From: an uncultured SAR86 cluster bacterium
GTDB taxonomy: Bacteria > Pseudomonadota > Gammaproteobacteria > Magnimaribacterales > AG-339-G14
Reading direction: 5' to 3'
Assembly: GCA_902561325.1 (NCBI GenBank)
Contig: CACEOL010000001.1
Location: 62,001-126,000, forward strand
Length of the DNA: 64,000 nt
Below, piece after piece: positions 1 through 10,900 of the stretch; position 1 is the first letter of the stretch; each line of letters begins with the position of its first letter. The notes below the pieces were generated by a model. The model was given only the letters and a program-made list of their open reading frames with translations, searched no databases and had not been told where the DNA came from. The translations under genes and the position numbers were made by a program.

Positions 1-20
1 AGTTTTTTCAAGTTTATCCT

Positions 21-944
21 TTATCTAACCGGAGTATGCCATTCGGGAAAAGAAGGTCTTTTTCCCCTGACTTGGTCAAAATAATTTTTCTGAAGAGTTT
101 TTGTTACCTCGCCTCTCATTCCAGAACCAATCTTTTGATTATTCACTTGAGTAATTGGAACAACTTCCGCTGCTGTTCCTGTAAAAAAGAGTTCCTGAGC
201 AGATAAAATGTCTTCTTCAGTTAAATCAGCTACTTTAACCTTTATGCCTATTTCTTCTGCAAGGGAGATTATCGCTTTCCTTGTTATTCCATCTAAGGAA
301 GCCTCCAGATTTGGAGTAAAAAGCTCATTATTTTTTATGGCAAAGAGATTTTCGCCTGAACCTTCTGATATAAAATTCTCAGAATCTAATAATAGAGCTT
401 CGTCATAGCCTTCCTTGAGAGCTTCTTTTAGTGCCATCATGGACTTTACGTAATTACCATTTACTTTAGACCTTGAAACTAAGTTGCCTCGCTCTCTTTT
501 GTAAGAGGATATCTTTACCTTAATTCCTTTCTCAAAAACCTCTGGAGCCATATAACTTGGCCACTCCCATGCGGCAACTATTGTATGAACTTTTAAATCG
601 TCTGCTCTTAAACCTAAACTACCTGAACCATAAAAACACATGGGCCTGATATAAGCCTCTTTTAGGTTATTTAATTTAACAATGTCTATTTGAGCCTGAT
701 TAATTTCTTCTTTGGAAAACGGAATTTCTAAGTCAACTGCTTGAGCAGATGAAAACAACCTATCGGTATGATCGTTCAGCCGAAATATTTTTGTACCATC
801 TGGTGTTTCATATGCTCTAACTCCTTCGAAAACCCCAAGACCATAGTGCAAGGTATGAGTTAAAACATGTACATTGGCTTCCTCTGAATTTACAATTTTG
901 CCGTCAAACCAGATAAAACCTTTTTTTTCTGCCAAAGTTGTCAT
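21..944 (-). CDS. ilvE: Branched-chain amino acid aminotransferase
   Basis: Translation MTTLAEKKGFIWFDGKIV...YGLGVFEGVRAYE...RPMCFYGSG...EGYDEALLLDSENFISEGSGENLF is typical of class IV aminotransferase IlvE. The ORF track starts at 1094, but the motif-bearing start is Met at 944. Confidence 0.93.
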   Translation of the reverse strand: MTTLAEKKGFIWFDGKIVNSEEANVHVLTHTLHYGLGVFEGVRAYETPDGTKIFRLNDHTDRLFSSAQAVDLEIPFSKEEINQAQIDIVKLNNLKEAYIRPMCFYGSGSLGLRADDLKVHTIVAAWEWPSYMAPEVFEKGIKVKISSYKRERGNLVSRSKVNGNYVKSMMALKEALKEGYDEALLLDSENFISEGSGENLFAIKNNELFTPNLEASLDGITRKAIISLAEEIGIKVKVADLTEEDILSAQELFFTGTAAEVVPITQVNNQKIGSGMRGEVTKTLQKNYFDQVRGKRPSFPEWHTPVR

Positions 945-981
945 AATAAAAAAAAATTCATTATAAAGTGGATAAACTAAT

Positions 982-2355
982 ATGAAAGTTAATTCTGAAA
1001 TTTTCCGAGCATACGATATCAGAGGAATTGTAGATGAAGCGCTTACTGAAGAAGGAATATTCCATATTGGAAAAGCCTTAGGATCCCATATCATCGCTGA
1101 AGGAAGGACATCTATTTTAACTGCTAGAGATGGAAGAATTTCTGGGCCTAGGCTTCTAGATGAATTTCAAAAAGGAGTGATGTCTTCAGGATGTAATGTT
1201 ATTGACATCGGTGAGGTTCCAACACCACTTCTTTATTTTTCTACTTTTAAGACAAATATCTCTGATGGCGTGATGCTTACTGGAAGTCATAATCCAAAAA
1301 ACTACAACGGCTTAAAAATTGTCATTAACAAGAAATCAATGACTAGTGAAAAAATAAAAAAAATAAAGTTAATGATTGAAGAAGAAAGTTTCATGGATGG
1401 TGCAGGTAAATTAACTTCTCTTGATATAAAAGATGACTATCTAAAAGAACTCAAAGAAAAAATAAACATAAATTCAAAGATAAAAGTTTGTCTTGATTGC
1501 GGAAATGGTGTTGGAGGAGTTATTGCTCCTCAGGCTTTTAAACTTCTTGGATTAGATGTTATTGAGCTTTATTCTGAAGTTAATGGAAATTTTCCCAACC
1601 ATCATCCTGATCCCAGTAATCCAAAAAACTTAAAAGACTTGCAAAAAAAGGTTTTAGAGACAAATTCAGATTTAGGAATTGCCCTTGATGGTGACGGCGA
1701 TAGAGTTGGCTTGATTGACAACAAAGGAAACATAATTTTTCCAGACTTATATATGATGCTTTTGGCTGAAGACCTATTAAAAAAAAATTCCAAAGGAAGC
1801 ATTGTCTTTGATGTTAAGTGTTCAACTAATTTAGAAAAAATAATAAAAAATTTCAATGGAACTCCAATAATGTCACGAACGGGACATTCATATATAAAAT
1901 CAAAAATTATCGAAACTAATGCTCTTCTAGGCGGAGAAATGAGTGGGCATATCTTTTTCAATGATGACTGGTATGGATTCGATGATGCTATTTATTCTGC
2001 TCTGAGAATCATAGAAGTTTTATCAAATAGCAAACTCACATCTTATGAGGTTTTCAGTTCTTATCCGAAACATTTCTCTACTCCTGAGATAAATTTAAAA
2101 ATTTCTGAAAAAGATAAATTTAAAATTATTGATGATTTAAAAACTTTAATAAAGCCTTCTGAATATGAGTTGATAGACATAGACGGAATTAGACTTGAAA
2201 ACGAAAATTCATGGGGCCTTGTGAGAGCGTCGAACACTTCGCCAAATCTTGTATTGAGATTTGAGGGTAAAACAGAAAATGACTTATTAGAAATAAAAAA
2301 TTATTTCAAAGAGATTTTGTCTAAAATAGAAATTGATTTACAAATAGATTTCTAA
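982..2355 (+). CDS. algC: Phosphomannomutase/phosphoglucomutase
   Basis: FRAYDIRGIVDEALT, TGSHNPKNYNGLKIV, ALDGDGDRVGLID and EMSGHIFFND motifs; followed by argB and slmA as in pseudomonads. Confidence 0.9.
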   Translation: MKVNSEIFRAYDIRGIVDEALTEEGIFHIGKALGSHIIAEGRTSILTARDGRISGPRLLDEFQKGVMSSGCNVIDIGEVPTPLLYFSTFKTNISDGVMLTGSHNPKNYNGLKIVINKKSMTSEKIKKIKLMIEEESFMDGAGKLTSLDIKDDYLKELKEKININSKIKVCLDCGNGVGGVIAPQAFKLLGLDVIELYSEVNGNFPNHHPDPSNPKNLKDLQKKVLETNSDLGIALDGDGDRVGLIDNKGNIIFPDLYMMLLAEDLLKKNSKGSIVFDVKCSTNLEKIIKNFNGTPIMSRTGHSYIKSKIIETNALLGGEMSGHIFFNDDWYGFDDAIYSALRIIEVLSNSKLTSYEVFSSYPKHFSTPEINLKISEKDKFKIIDDLKTLIKPSEYELIDIDGIRLENENSWGLVRASNTSPNLVLRFEGKTENDLLEIKNYFKEILSKIEIDLQIDF

Positions 2356-3215
2356 TGAGTATCTCTGAAAAAAACGCGATAAACATCTCTAAAGTTTTAA
2401 CTGAAGCACTTCCATATATAAGAAAATTTAGTAACAAAGTTGTTGTCATAAAATATGGTGGAAATGCTATGGAAAATAAAGTTTTACAGAAAAACTTTGC
2501 AAGAGATTTAGTTCTTATGAAAACTGTAGGTATTCATCCAATTCTAATTCACGGGGGAGGACCTCAAATAGATTTTGAGCTAAAAAAAAATAATATTAAA
2601 TTTGAATTTAAAGACGGAATCAGAAAAACCACGTTAGAAATGATTAAGATAGTTCAAAAGGTTCTTGATAACAAAATTAACAAAGATATTTCGGATCTTA
2701 TTCAGTTCTGGGGAGGCAAAACGATTAGGCTTGTAGGAAAGAAAAACTCTCCAATCAAAGCAATAAAGGATAGTAAAAAAAATCTTGGCGAAGTAGGTTT
2801 GGTAAAAAGTATTGATAAGAAAAAAATATTGGTATCTCTAAAAGCAGGCAAAATTCCAGTCATTTCTCCTATAGGTTGGACTTCTAAAGCAGAGCCAATG
2901 AACATTAATGGAGATTTTGCAGCTTGTTCTGTAGCAGCATCATTAAAAGCAGAAAAAATAATATTGCTTACAGATATTTCAGGTGTAAGAGATCTCGAAG
3001 GAAAAAAAATATCTACAATGAATTTAAAAGAAGCAAAAAAGGTTTTAAAAAATAAAAAAAATATTAAAGGAGGAATGTATCCTAAATTAACCGGAGCAAT
3101 TGATTGCTTAGAAAAAGGTGTAAAAAATGCTCACATCGTCGATGGTCGAGTCCCTCACTCGGTTTTAATTGAGCTTTTAACCGATAAAGGAGTTGGTACT
3201 TGGATTAGTAAATAA
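2355..3215 (+). CDS. argB: Acetylglutamate kinase
   Basis: VVIKYGGNAME, ILIHGGGPQID, NINGDFAA, GGMYPKL motifs. Confidence 0.95.
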   Translation: MSISEKNAINISKVLTEALPYIRKFSNKVVVIKYGGNAMENKVLQKNFARDLVLMKTVGIHPILIHGGGPQIDFELKKNNIKFEFKDGIRKTTLEMIKIVQKVLDNKINKDISDLIQFWGGKTIRLVGKKNSPIKAIKDSKKNLGEVGLVKSIDKKKILVSLKAGKIPVISPIGWTSKAEPMNINGDFAACSVAASLKAEKIILLTDISGVRDLEGKKISTMNLKEAKKVLKNKKNIKGGMYPKLTGAIDCLEKGVKNAHIVDGRVPHSVLIELLTDKGVGTWISK

Positions 3216-3800
3216 ATGGAAAAGAAAAAACAACGAAAACTTATAATAATGCAATCTCTTGCTGCAATGCTTGAGGAAAGAGACTTAATGAAAATTACAA
3301 CTGCAGAATTAGCTAAAAGATCAGAAATAACTGAAGCGGCAATCTATAAACACTTTCCAAGCAAAAGAAAAATCTTTGAAGAATTGGTGGTTTTTTTTGA
3401 GGAAAGTATCTTTACAAGAATTAAAGTCATGAAAGAGGAATCAAAACCAGAGGATTTTCCAGGACAATTGATAGCGCTCGTTTTAAAATTTTGTGAAACA
3501 AATAAGGGCTTTTCTAGGATTCTTACTAGAGAAGTTTTCACTGCAGATGAAGTAAAAATAATTGATAAGGTTGCTAACTGTTTTGAGAAAATAAATATAG
3601 AAATAAGGCAATCGCTTCAAGAATATGAGAGAACAACTAAAAAAAAGCTCAATTTAAATTTAACTGCTTCTTGCGACTTATTGCTATCTTGTTTGGAAGG
3701 ACAAATCCAGTCCTTTGTAAGAAGCAAATTCAAAAAAGATTTAAGTGGTTCCTGGGAAGATCAATGGGACTTCTTAAAAAAAGCAATCTTCTCTAATTAA
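3216..3800 (+). CDS. slmA: Nucleoid occlusion factor SlmA (TetR family)
   Basis: MQSLAAMLEERDLMKITTAELAKRSEITEAAIYKHFPSKRKIFEELVVFFEESIFTRI resembles SlmA; located after argB. Confidence 0.85.
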   Translation: MEKKKQRKLIIMQSLAAMLEERDLMKITTAELAKRSEITEAAIYKHFPSKRKIFEELVVFFEESIFTRIKVMKEESKPEDFPGQLIALVLKFCETNKGFSRILTREVFTADEVKIIDKVANCFEKINIEIRQSLQEYERTTKKKLNLNLTASCDLLLSCLEGQIQSFVRSKFKKDLSGSWEDQWDFLKKAIFSN

Positions 3801-6190
3801 GAAAAAGTTCAAACTTCACCCTCTCATCTTCGGGTTTCGCAAGTTCTCCTGTTTCTAGATTTATTTTTCTTGCAATTAAGCCTGAAGGTTTTTTGAATTT
3901 CCCTTTTGGAATTGTATCGATGATTTGTTTTTTATAATTAAGCCAAATCGGTAATGAGGTAGTGCTTCCAAATTCATTATTACCTAAACTAGATGGGTTA
4001 TCATATCCAAACCAAACAGTGGTCAAAATGCTTTCATTGAATCCTGTAAACCAAGTGCTTTCTGCATCATTAGAGGTTCCTGTCTTAGCTGCAAAATCTT
4101 TTCTTCCTAAATCATTGATTTTTCTTCCTGTGCCCCTTTGTGCAGCTTCTTTCAAAATATCATTTATCATAAATGCAATCCTAGGATCTATGATGAAATT
4201 ATCTTCCTCTCCTAAGTCAGTTCCAAACCATTGAGATAAATAATCTCCGGTTTTAGATTTCTTTTCTTCTGAAAAATTAATCTCATTTCCATCTGGGAAA
4301 AGAATTTTATGAATAAAATAAGGAGCAATTTTTTTTCCTCCATTTGCAAAGATAGAAAACAACTCTGCATTTTTCATTGGGCTTGCCCCATACGAGCCAA
4401 GAGCTAGGGACAAATCATTAGGTAACTCCTCTTTGTAGAAACCAAATTTTTCTAAAGATTCCTTAGCATCTTTAATTGATACCTCTTGAAGAAGTTTCAC
4501 ACTAACAACATTTCTGGACTGAACAAGAGCCTCTCTAAGTCTTGTAGGCCCATAAAATTTTCCACTTGCATTTCGTGGTCTCCATATTTCTTCCAAATTT
4601 TGATCTTCAAATACCAGTGGAGAATCAATAATTATTGAAGCCGGATTGAATCCATTTTCAAATGCGGCTGCGTATAAAAATGGCTTAAAATTTGATCCAA
4701 GTTGTGGCTTGGCCTGAATGGCTCGATTAAATTGACTATTTCGAAAATTGTAACCTCCAACAAGTGCTAAAATTTCACCAGTAGCAGGATTTAAGCTTAC
4801 TAAAGCAGATTGAACCTTCGGATGAATTGATAAGGTAATTGAATTGCTCTGACTGTCATCTTTTGAAAGCCAAATAAGATCTCCGCTTTCAAAAAAATCT
4901 GAAAAATTAGTCAATTTTTTATCTTTTCTGTTTTCGTTTATCCTGGGTCTGATTGATTTTTTTAAGTCTACAAGAAGAATGTTTTCTATTTTTCCTTCCT
5001 TGTTTAAAGTCAACAATCTTTTATCTTCAACGGAAATTAAAATCGCGGGTTTAAAATTTTTGAACTCTGCTTGTTGCTCCAGAAATTCCATGGCTTTACT
5101 AAAAGGATTCTTAGCTTCTAACTCGATGCCAAATTCATCCATATAAGAAAATGGATCATATGCAAAAGCGTAAAAAAAATTCTGATCTGTTTTTAAAGCT
5201 CTTAGGCAATAGATACTCATGATTTTCAGGTTTTTCAAATCCATGTCTTTCTTCATAATCTTCTATTCCATCTTCTACAGCTTCTCTTGCAGCTGTCTGA
5301 TAGCTTGAATCTATTGTAGAAAAAACCTGATAACCATCCTTATAAGCGGAAAGACCATAATTCTGGATGATATATTTTCTTATTTCTTCTGCTAAGTAAT
5401 CAGCTTCAACTTCGGGAGAGATTCCAGAAAATGAAGCTGTAACAGGAGCACTAGATGCAATATCAAATTGAGCTTGATTAATAAAATCTAAAGCAAGCAT
5501 TCTTCTCAATACATAGTTTCTTCTATTAATTGCTTTTCTTGGATTTATAAGAGGATTGATTCTGGATGGTGCTTTTGGAAGAGCAGCTATCATTGCATAT
5601 TGTGCAAGATTGAGGTCTTCTAAATTTTTATCATAATAAATTTCTGCCGCTGCTTTAATGCCATAAGCCCTATTCCCCAAAAAAATTTGATTTACATAAA
5701 GCTCGAATATTTCTTCTTTGGTAAAAGAAAAATCTATCTTCAATGCTGTAAAGATTTCTTTTAATTTTCTCTCAAATGTTCTTTCCTTTGTAAGTACATA
5801 ATTCCTTGCAACTTGCATGGTAATAGTTCCGCCCCCGCTTACAATTTCACCCTCTCTCAAAAATTGATAAGCAGCTCTTACCAAGCTTAAGATATCTACA
5901 CCTGTATGATTAAAATAATCGCTATCTTCTGCAGCTAAAAATGCTTTGACAAAGGTATCTGGAATTTCTTCGAACTGTAATTTTGTTCGGTGAATTTCTC
6001 CAAATTCACCAATAAGTTTTCCATCTTTTGTAAAAATTTTTAGAGGAACTTGCAACTCAACAGACGCTACCTCTGAAGAAGAAGGAATTTCTGGAGCAAA
6101 ATATAGATAAATTCCCAAAGTAATTTGTATCGGCAGCAGGATTAGTACCAAAAGAAAATAAAAGAATTTTGATTTAAATAGATCAATCAT
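3793..6190 (-). CDS. mrcA: Penicillin-binding protein 1A, bifunctional transglycosylase/transpeptidase; reading frame interrupted at an A8 (+ strand) tract 5172-5179
   Basis: Upstream ORF 5156-6190 has GT51 motifs (AAEDSDYFNHTGVD, GGGTITMQVARN). Downstream ORF 3793-5256 has transpeptidase motifs (GSNFKPFLYAAA, AAKTGTSND). Removing one T from the tract on the coding strand gives ...KNRSEFFYAFAYDPFSYMDEFG. Confidence 0.9.
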
Positions 6191-6237
6191 GTTTTAAGGT
6201 AAACTTATTTTAATATTTTAGTCTAAGAGATAAGTTT

Positions 6238-6741
6238 ATGAAGGTTTTTTTAGTCGGCCCAATGGGTACAGGTAAGTCCACAACTGGAAGAAATTTATCT
6301 GAAAAATTGGATTATGATTTTTACGACATAGATAAATTGATTGAAAAAGAAGAAAGAAGAAAAATTAAAGATATTTTTGAACAAGATGGTGAAGATTATT
6401 TTCGTCAAAAAGAATCAAAAGCTTTGAGTGAAACTAAAACCCTCCAAAATGTAGTTATTGCTACAGGGGGCGGCATAGTAGAAAGAGAAGAAAACAGATT
6501 GTTTCTGGAGAATGAGGACAAAGTGATTTTTTTAGACTCCTCTCCTGAAAGACAATACGAAAGAACTAAAGATAGTAAAAAACGCCCGTTACTGAATGAC
6601 GGTGACAGTTTGGAAATTTTAAAAAAGCTATATGAGGAGAGATTTAATTTTTACGAAGCAGTATCAAAGAAAAAAATTTCTATGGATAATTCGAATATAG
6701 AAGAAATTTTGAGAAAAATAATAAATTTTTTAGATAAGTGA
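6238..6741 (+). CDS. aroK: Shikimate kinase
   Basis: VGPMGTGKSTTGRNL P-loop, FYDIDKLIE, ATGGGIV, RPLL. Confidence 0.93.
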   Translation: MKVFLVGPMGTGKSTTGRNLSEKLDYDFYDIDKLIEKEERRKIKDIFEQDGEDYFRQKESKALSETKTLQNVVIATGGGIVEREENRLFLENEDKVIFLDSSPERQYERTKDSKKRPLLNDGDSLEILKKLYEERFNFYEAVSKKKISMDNSNIEEILRKIINFLDK

Positions 6742-7826
6742 AAATCATTAAAGTAAAAACAGATTCAAAAAACTATGACATAAAGGTTGGCCATGATTTA
6801 CTAGGCTCAACACCTCTTAAAAAATTAGTTTCACAAAAAGATATTTTATTAATAATCGATAACAAAGTTCCTGAATTGTTAATCAATAAGTTGAAGAATA
6901 ATTTAAAAAAGTCTTCTTCAAAAAAAATCAATTCAATAAAAATCAATGCCTCTGAAAATAATAAAAATATGTCATATCTTGCCAAGGTGTATGACTTTTT
7001 AATTAGAAATAATTACTCTAGAGATTGTGTTATTTTTGGTATAGGCGGAGGTATAACCTGTGATATGACTGGTTTTATTGCCTCAACTTTTTTACGAGGT
7101 GTTGATTTTATTTTAGTACCCACAACACTATTATCCCAGGTTGATGCCAGTATAGGAGGGAAGACGGGAGTCAATCATAAGGGATTTAAGAATATGATTG
7201 GAACATTTAACCAGCCTACCCAAGTTATCATCGAGACTAAATTTCTTAAGTCTCTATCAAAGTTAGAAATTCAATGTGGATTAATGGAAGTGATCAAACA
7301 TGGGCTTATTGCAGATAAAGGTTTTTTTGTCTGGATTGAGAAAAACTTAAAACAAATTTTGTCTCTGAAGCCTCAATTTATAGAAAAGACTATAAAAAAA
7401 TCAATCGAAATTAAAGCCAGCGTGGTATCAAAAGATGAAAAAGAAAATGGACTTCGAGCAATTTTAAATTTTGGACATACTTTTGGGCATGCGTTAGAAA
7501 CCATCGGCAGTAATAAGCTTTATGCTCATGGCGAAGCAGTGGCTTTGGGTATGCTAGCAGCTACGAAACTTTCAGAAAGTAGCTCAGATTTAAATCCTAA
7601 GGTTTTTAATAGAGTTCATTCCATGATAAAAAATACCGGCATAAAGGTGAAACTTAAGAAAAAAATCATTCCAAAAGAATTAATTAAATTGATGCAATCT
7701 GACAAAAAAAAGAATAATAGCCAGCTTAAATTTATTTTGCTCAAAAAAATCGGAGAGGCAAAAATCAAAAGTATTAGTAATGAAATGACAATAGAAAATG
7801 CTATAAAAAATAGCTTATTTTATTAG
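6738..7826 (+). CDS. aroB: 3-dehydroquinate synthase
   Basis: GGGITCDMTGFIASTFLRGVDFILVPTTLLSQVDASIGGKTGVNH; NFGHTFGHALE. Confidence 0.95.
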   Translation: MKIIKVKTDSKNYDIKVGHDLLGSTPLKKLVSQKDILLIIDNKVPELLINKLKNNLKKSSSKKINSIKINASENNKNMSYLAKVYDFLIRNNYSRDCVIFGIGGGITCDMTGFIASTFLRGVDFILVPTTLLSQVDASIGGKTGVNHKGFKNMIGTFNQPTQVIIETKFLKSLSKLEIQCGLMEVIKHGLIADKGFFVWIEKNLKQILSLKPQFIEKTIKKSIEIKASVVSKDEKENGLRAILNFGHTFGHALETIGSNKLYAHGEAVALGMLAATKLSESSSDLNPKVFNRVHSMIKNTGIKVKLKKKIIPKELIKLMQSDKKKNNSQLKFILLKKIGEAKIKSISNEMTIENAIKNSLFY

Positions 7827-7837
7827 TAAAAGTTATA

Positions 7838-7854
7838 TGCACTACTTTGGTGCA
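7838..7854. promoter_or_regulatory. Candidate NtrC-type binding palindrome TGCACTACTTTGGTGCA
   Basis: TGCAC-N7-GTGCA inverted repeat, matching the known NtrC site form, upstream of gltB. Confidence 0.6.
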
Positions 7855-7900
7855 AAATTAAAATATATATTCTGCTAAATTAAAATTCCTTTTGTATGGG

Positions 7901-7916
7901 GGGCATATCACATGCC
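7901..7916 (+). promoter_or_regulatory. Candidate sigma54 -24/-12 promoter (GGGCATATCACATGCC)
   Basis: GG at 7902-7903 and GC at 7914-7915 with 10 nt between them (the sigma54 spacing), downstream of the NtrC-like palindrome and upstream of gltB. Confidence 0.45.
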
Positions 7917-7975
7917 TTAAAAGTGACGCATTGTCCATGCGTTAAAAGGGCATGTTACTAAAAGAGATGAAGGTA

Positions 7976-10900
7976 ATGTGTGCTAAAAAAAATATTAAAA
8001 ATTTAGAAATTAGGCCTAAGAAACAAGGTCTTTATGATCCAGAATTTGAAAGAGATTCTTGTGGGGTCGGTCTAGTCGCAAACATTAAAGGCGTCCCCTC
8101 TAGGGAAATCATGGATGACGCATACATCATTAATTCTAGAATGGATCACAGAGGTGGTTGTGGTTTTGAAGAAAACACCGGAGATGGTGCTGGAATTCTA
8201 TTAGCTCTGCCCCATGGGTTTTTTAAAGAAGAGGCAAAAAAACTTAAGATAAACCTTCCTGAAAAAGGAAATTATGCTGTAGGAAATATTTTCTTTCCGC
8301 AAAAAAAATCCGAGAAAAACTTCTGTAAAAAAACTATTGAGGATGTTTTAAAAAAAGAAAAACTAGAATTATTAGGCTGGCGAAAAGTTCCAATTGATTC
8401 AAAAAAAGCAGACGTGGGGCCAGCTGCTTTAGATTGCAAGCCAGGAATTGAGCAAATTTTCATTAAGGCTCCAAGGAATATCAAGCAAAATGACTTTGAA
8501 AGAAAACTGTATCTGGTAAGAAAAATATTTACTAAAAAATTAAGACAGGAAAGTAATCTTTCTCAAGCTTTGATGTTTTATGCTTGCAGCTTATCTTCAA
8601 GATTAATTGTTTATAAAGGTATGCTAACGCCTTCTCAACTCTTTCCCTTTTTCCCAGACTTAGAGGATAAAACTTTTGAAACCCATCTCGCTATGGTGCA
8701 CTCAAGATTTAGTACAAATACTTTTCCGTCATGGGATAGAGCTCAGCCATGCAGATATATGTGTCATAACGGAGAAATAAATACATTAAAAGGCAACATG
8801 AACCTAATGCAGTCTAGACAAGGAAAGGCTTCTAGCGATTTATACAAGAATAAAATAAATAAACTTTTTCCTATAGCTGAACCTGATTGCTCAGATTCTG
8901 GAAGTTTCGATAATGTTTTAGAGCTCCTGATCATGACAGGCAGAAAACTGCCTGAGGCTGTGATGATGATGATTCCTGAGGCATGGCAAAACGATAAGAA
9001 TATGGCAAAAGTTAAAAAAGACTTTTATCAATATTCTTCCTCTCTTATGGAGCCTTGGGATGGACCGGCCTCGATAGTTTTTACTGATGGTACACAAGTT
9101 GGAGCGGTCTTGGATAGAAATGGTCTCAGACCCAGTAGGTTTTATGTTACTGATAACGATAAAGTAATTATGGCTTCTGAAGTTGGCGTTCTAGAAGTTG
9201 AGCCTAAAACAGTCTTAAGAAAAGGTAGGCTGCAGCCAGGTAAAATGTTTTTAATCGACTTCGAAAAGGGAAAATTAATTTCTGACGAAGAAATAAAAAA
9301 AGAAGTCGCTAATCAGCATCCTTACGGAGATTGGAATAGCAATCAAATCATTGAATTGGATGATTTGCCCTATAAATCAAAAAAATATGTAGTTTCAGAT
9401 TTGATTTCAAAAATGAAAGCTTTTGGGTATACAACTGAGACTTTGGAATTCATGTTGCTTCCTTTGGTAACAGAGTTGAGAGATCCCCTAGGGTCTATGG
9501 GAAATGATGCAGCGCTTGCTTGTTTATCTGATAAGCCTAGGATGATTTACGATTACTTTAAACAATTATTTGCACAAATTACAAACCCCCCCAATAGACT
9601 CTATTCGAGAAGAAATCATCATGTCTTTGGAATGCTTGATTGGTCCTGAAGGCAACCTTCTTTCTACAGATGAAAATAACGTAAAAAGATTAAGACTAGA
9701 GCACCCTATCCTTTCAAATGATGAGCTAGAAAAAATAAGGTCTATCAAGACCAAAGGATACAAATCAAAAACGATAGATATCACTTACAGAAAAGGTTTA
9801 GGAAAAGAAGGGCTTACAAAAGCGTTGAATAAAATTTGTAAAGAATCCTTAAAGGCTATCGATGAAGGATACTCATTTATAATTCTATCTGATAAAAACA
9901 TTACTTCAGATAAATTGGCTTTGAGTACCCTCCTTGCCTGCTCAACAGTTCACAATTTTTTAGTCAAAAAAGAGAAAAGAACTCAAATAGGTATTGTTTT
10001 AGAATCCGGTGAAGCCAGGGAAGTTCACCATCATTGTTTATTGATAGGTTATGGTGCTGATGCAATAAATCCATATCTAGCCTTTGCTGTTTTGGAAAAA
10101 TCTTTAGAAGATGGGGCTCTAGAAGATAAAAATCTAAATAATTCTTCTGATCTTGTTAAAGCTTATAAAAAAGGAGTAGCCAAAGGAATGTTAAAGGTCA
10201 TGGCAAAAATGGGAATTTCAACCTTGCAATCCTACAAAGGGGCACAAATTTTTGAGGCTGTAGGACTTTCAGAAGAAATCATTGAAAAGTCCTTTCCTGG
10301 TACTCCAAGTAGAGTACAGGGTGTAACCTTTGACATCTTGTCTGAAGAAATGGAAAGGCGTCATCTAATGGGTTTTCCTGAAAGTCTAGAAAACAACATT
10401 ACTTCGTTACCAAATCCTGGTGACTTTCACTGGAGGAATGGAGGTGATTCTCATATGTGGGATCCTAAGTCCATTTCAGCCCTTCAAATTGCAGCAAGAA
10501 ACAATGATGAATCTGCATATTGGAACTTTTCAAATCATGCCAATGAAGAAACTACAAAGAATAGTACTCTTAGAGGCTTGATGAAATTTAAATTTTCTAA
10601 GAATCCTTTACCTTTAGATAAAGTAGAACCAGAAAAAGAAATTGTTAAAAGATTTGCAACAGGAGCGATGTCACTTGGATCAATTTCAACTGAAGCTCAC
10701 GAATCTTTGGCTCTTGCTATGAATAAATTAGGTGGAAAATCTAATACTGGAGAAGGTGGAGAAGATCCAATTAGATTTAAACCTCTTGAAGACGGCAGTT
10801 CTAAAAGATCTGCAATCAAACAAGTAGCTTCAGGTAGGTTTGGTGTCACCATGTGGTATTTGACAAATGCTGATGAATTGCAAATCAAAATAGCCCAAGG

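Noticed and set aside
6201-6237. Inverted repeat AAACTTAT...ATAAGTTT between mrcA and aroK
   Set aside because: 8-bp AT-rich arms in an AT-rich intergenic region are easily expected by chance.
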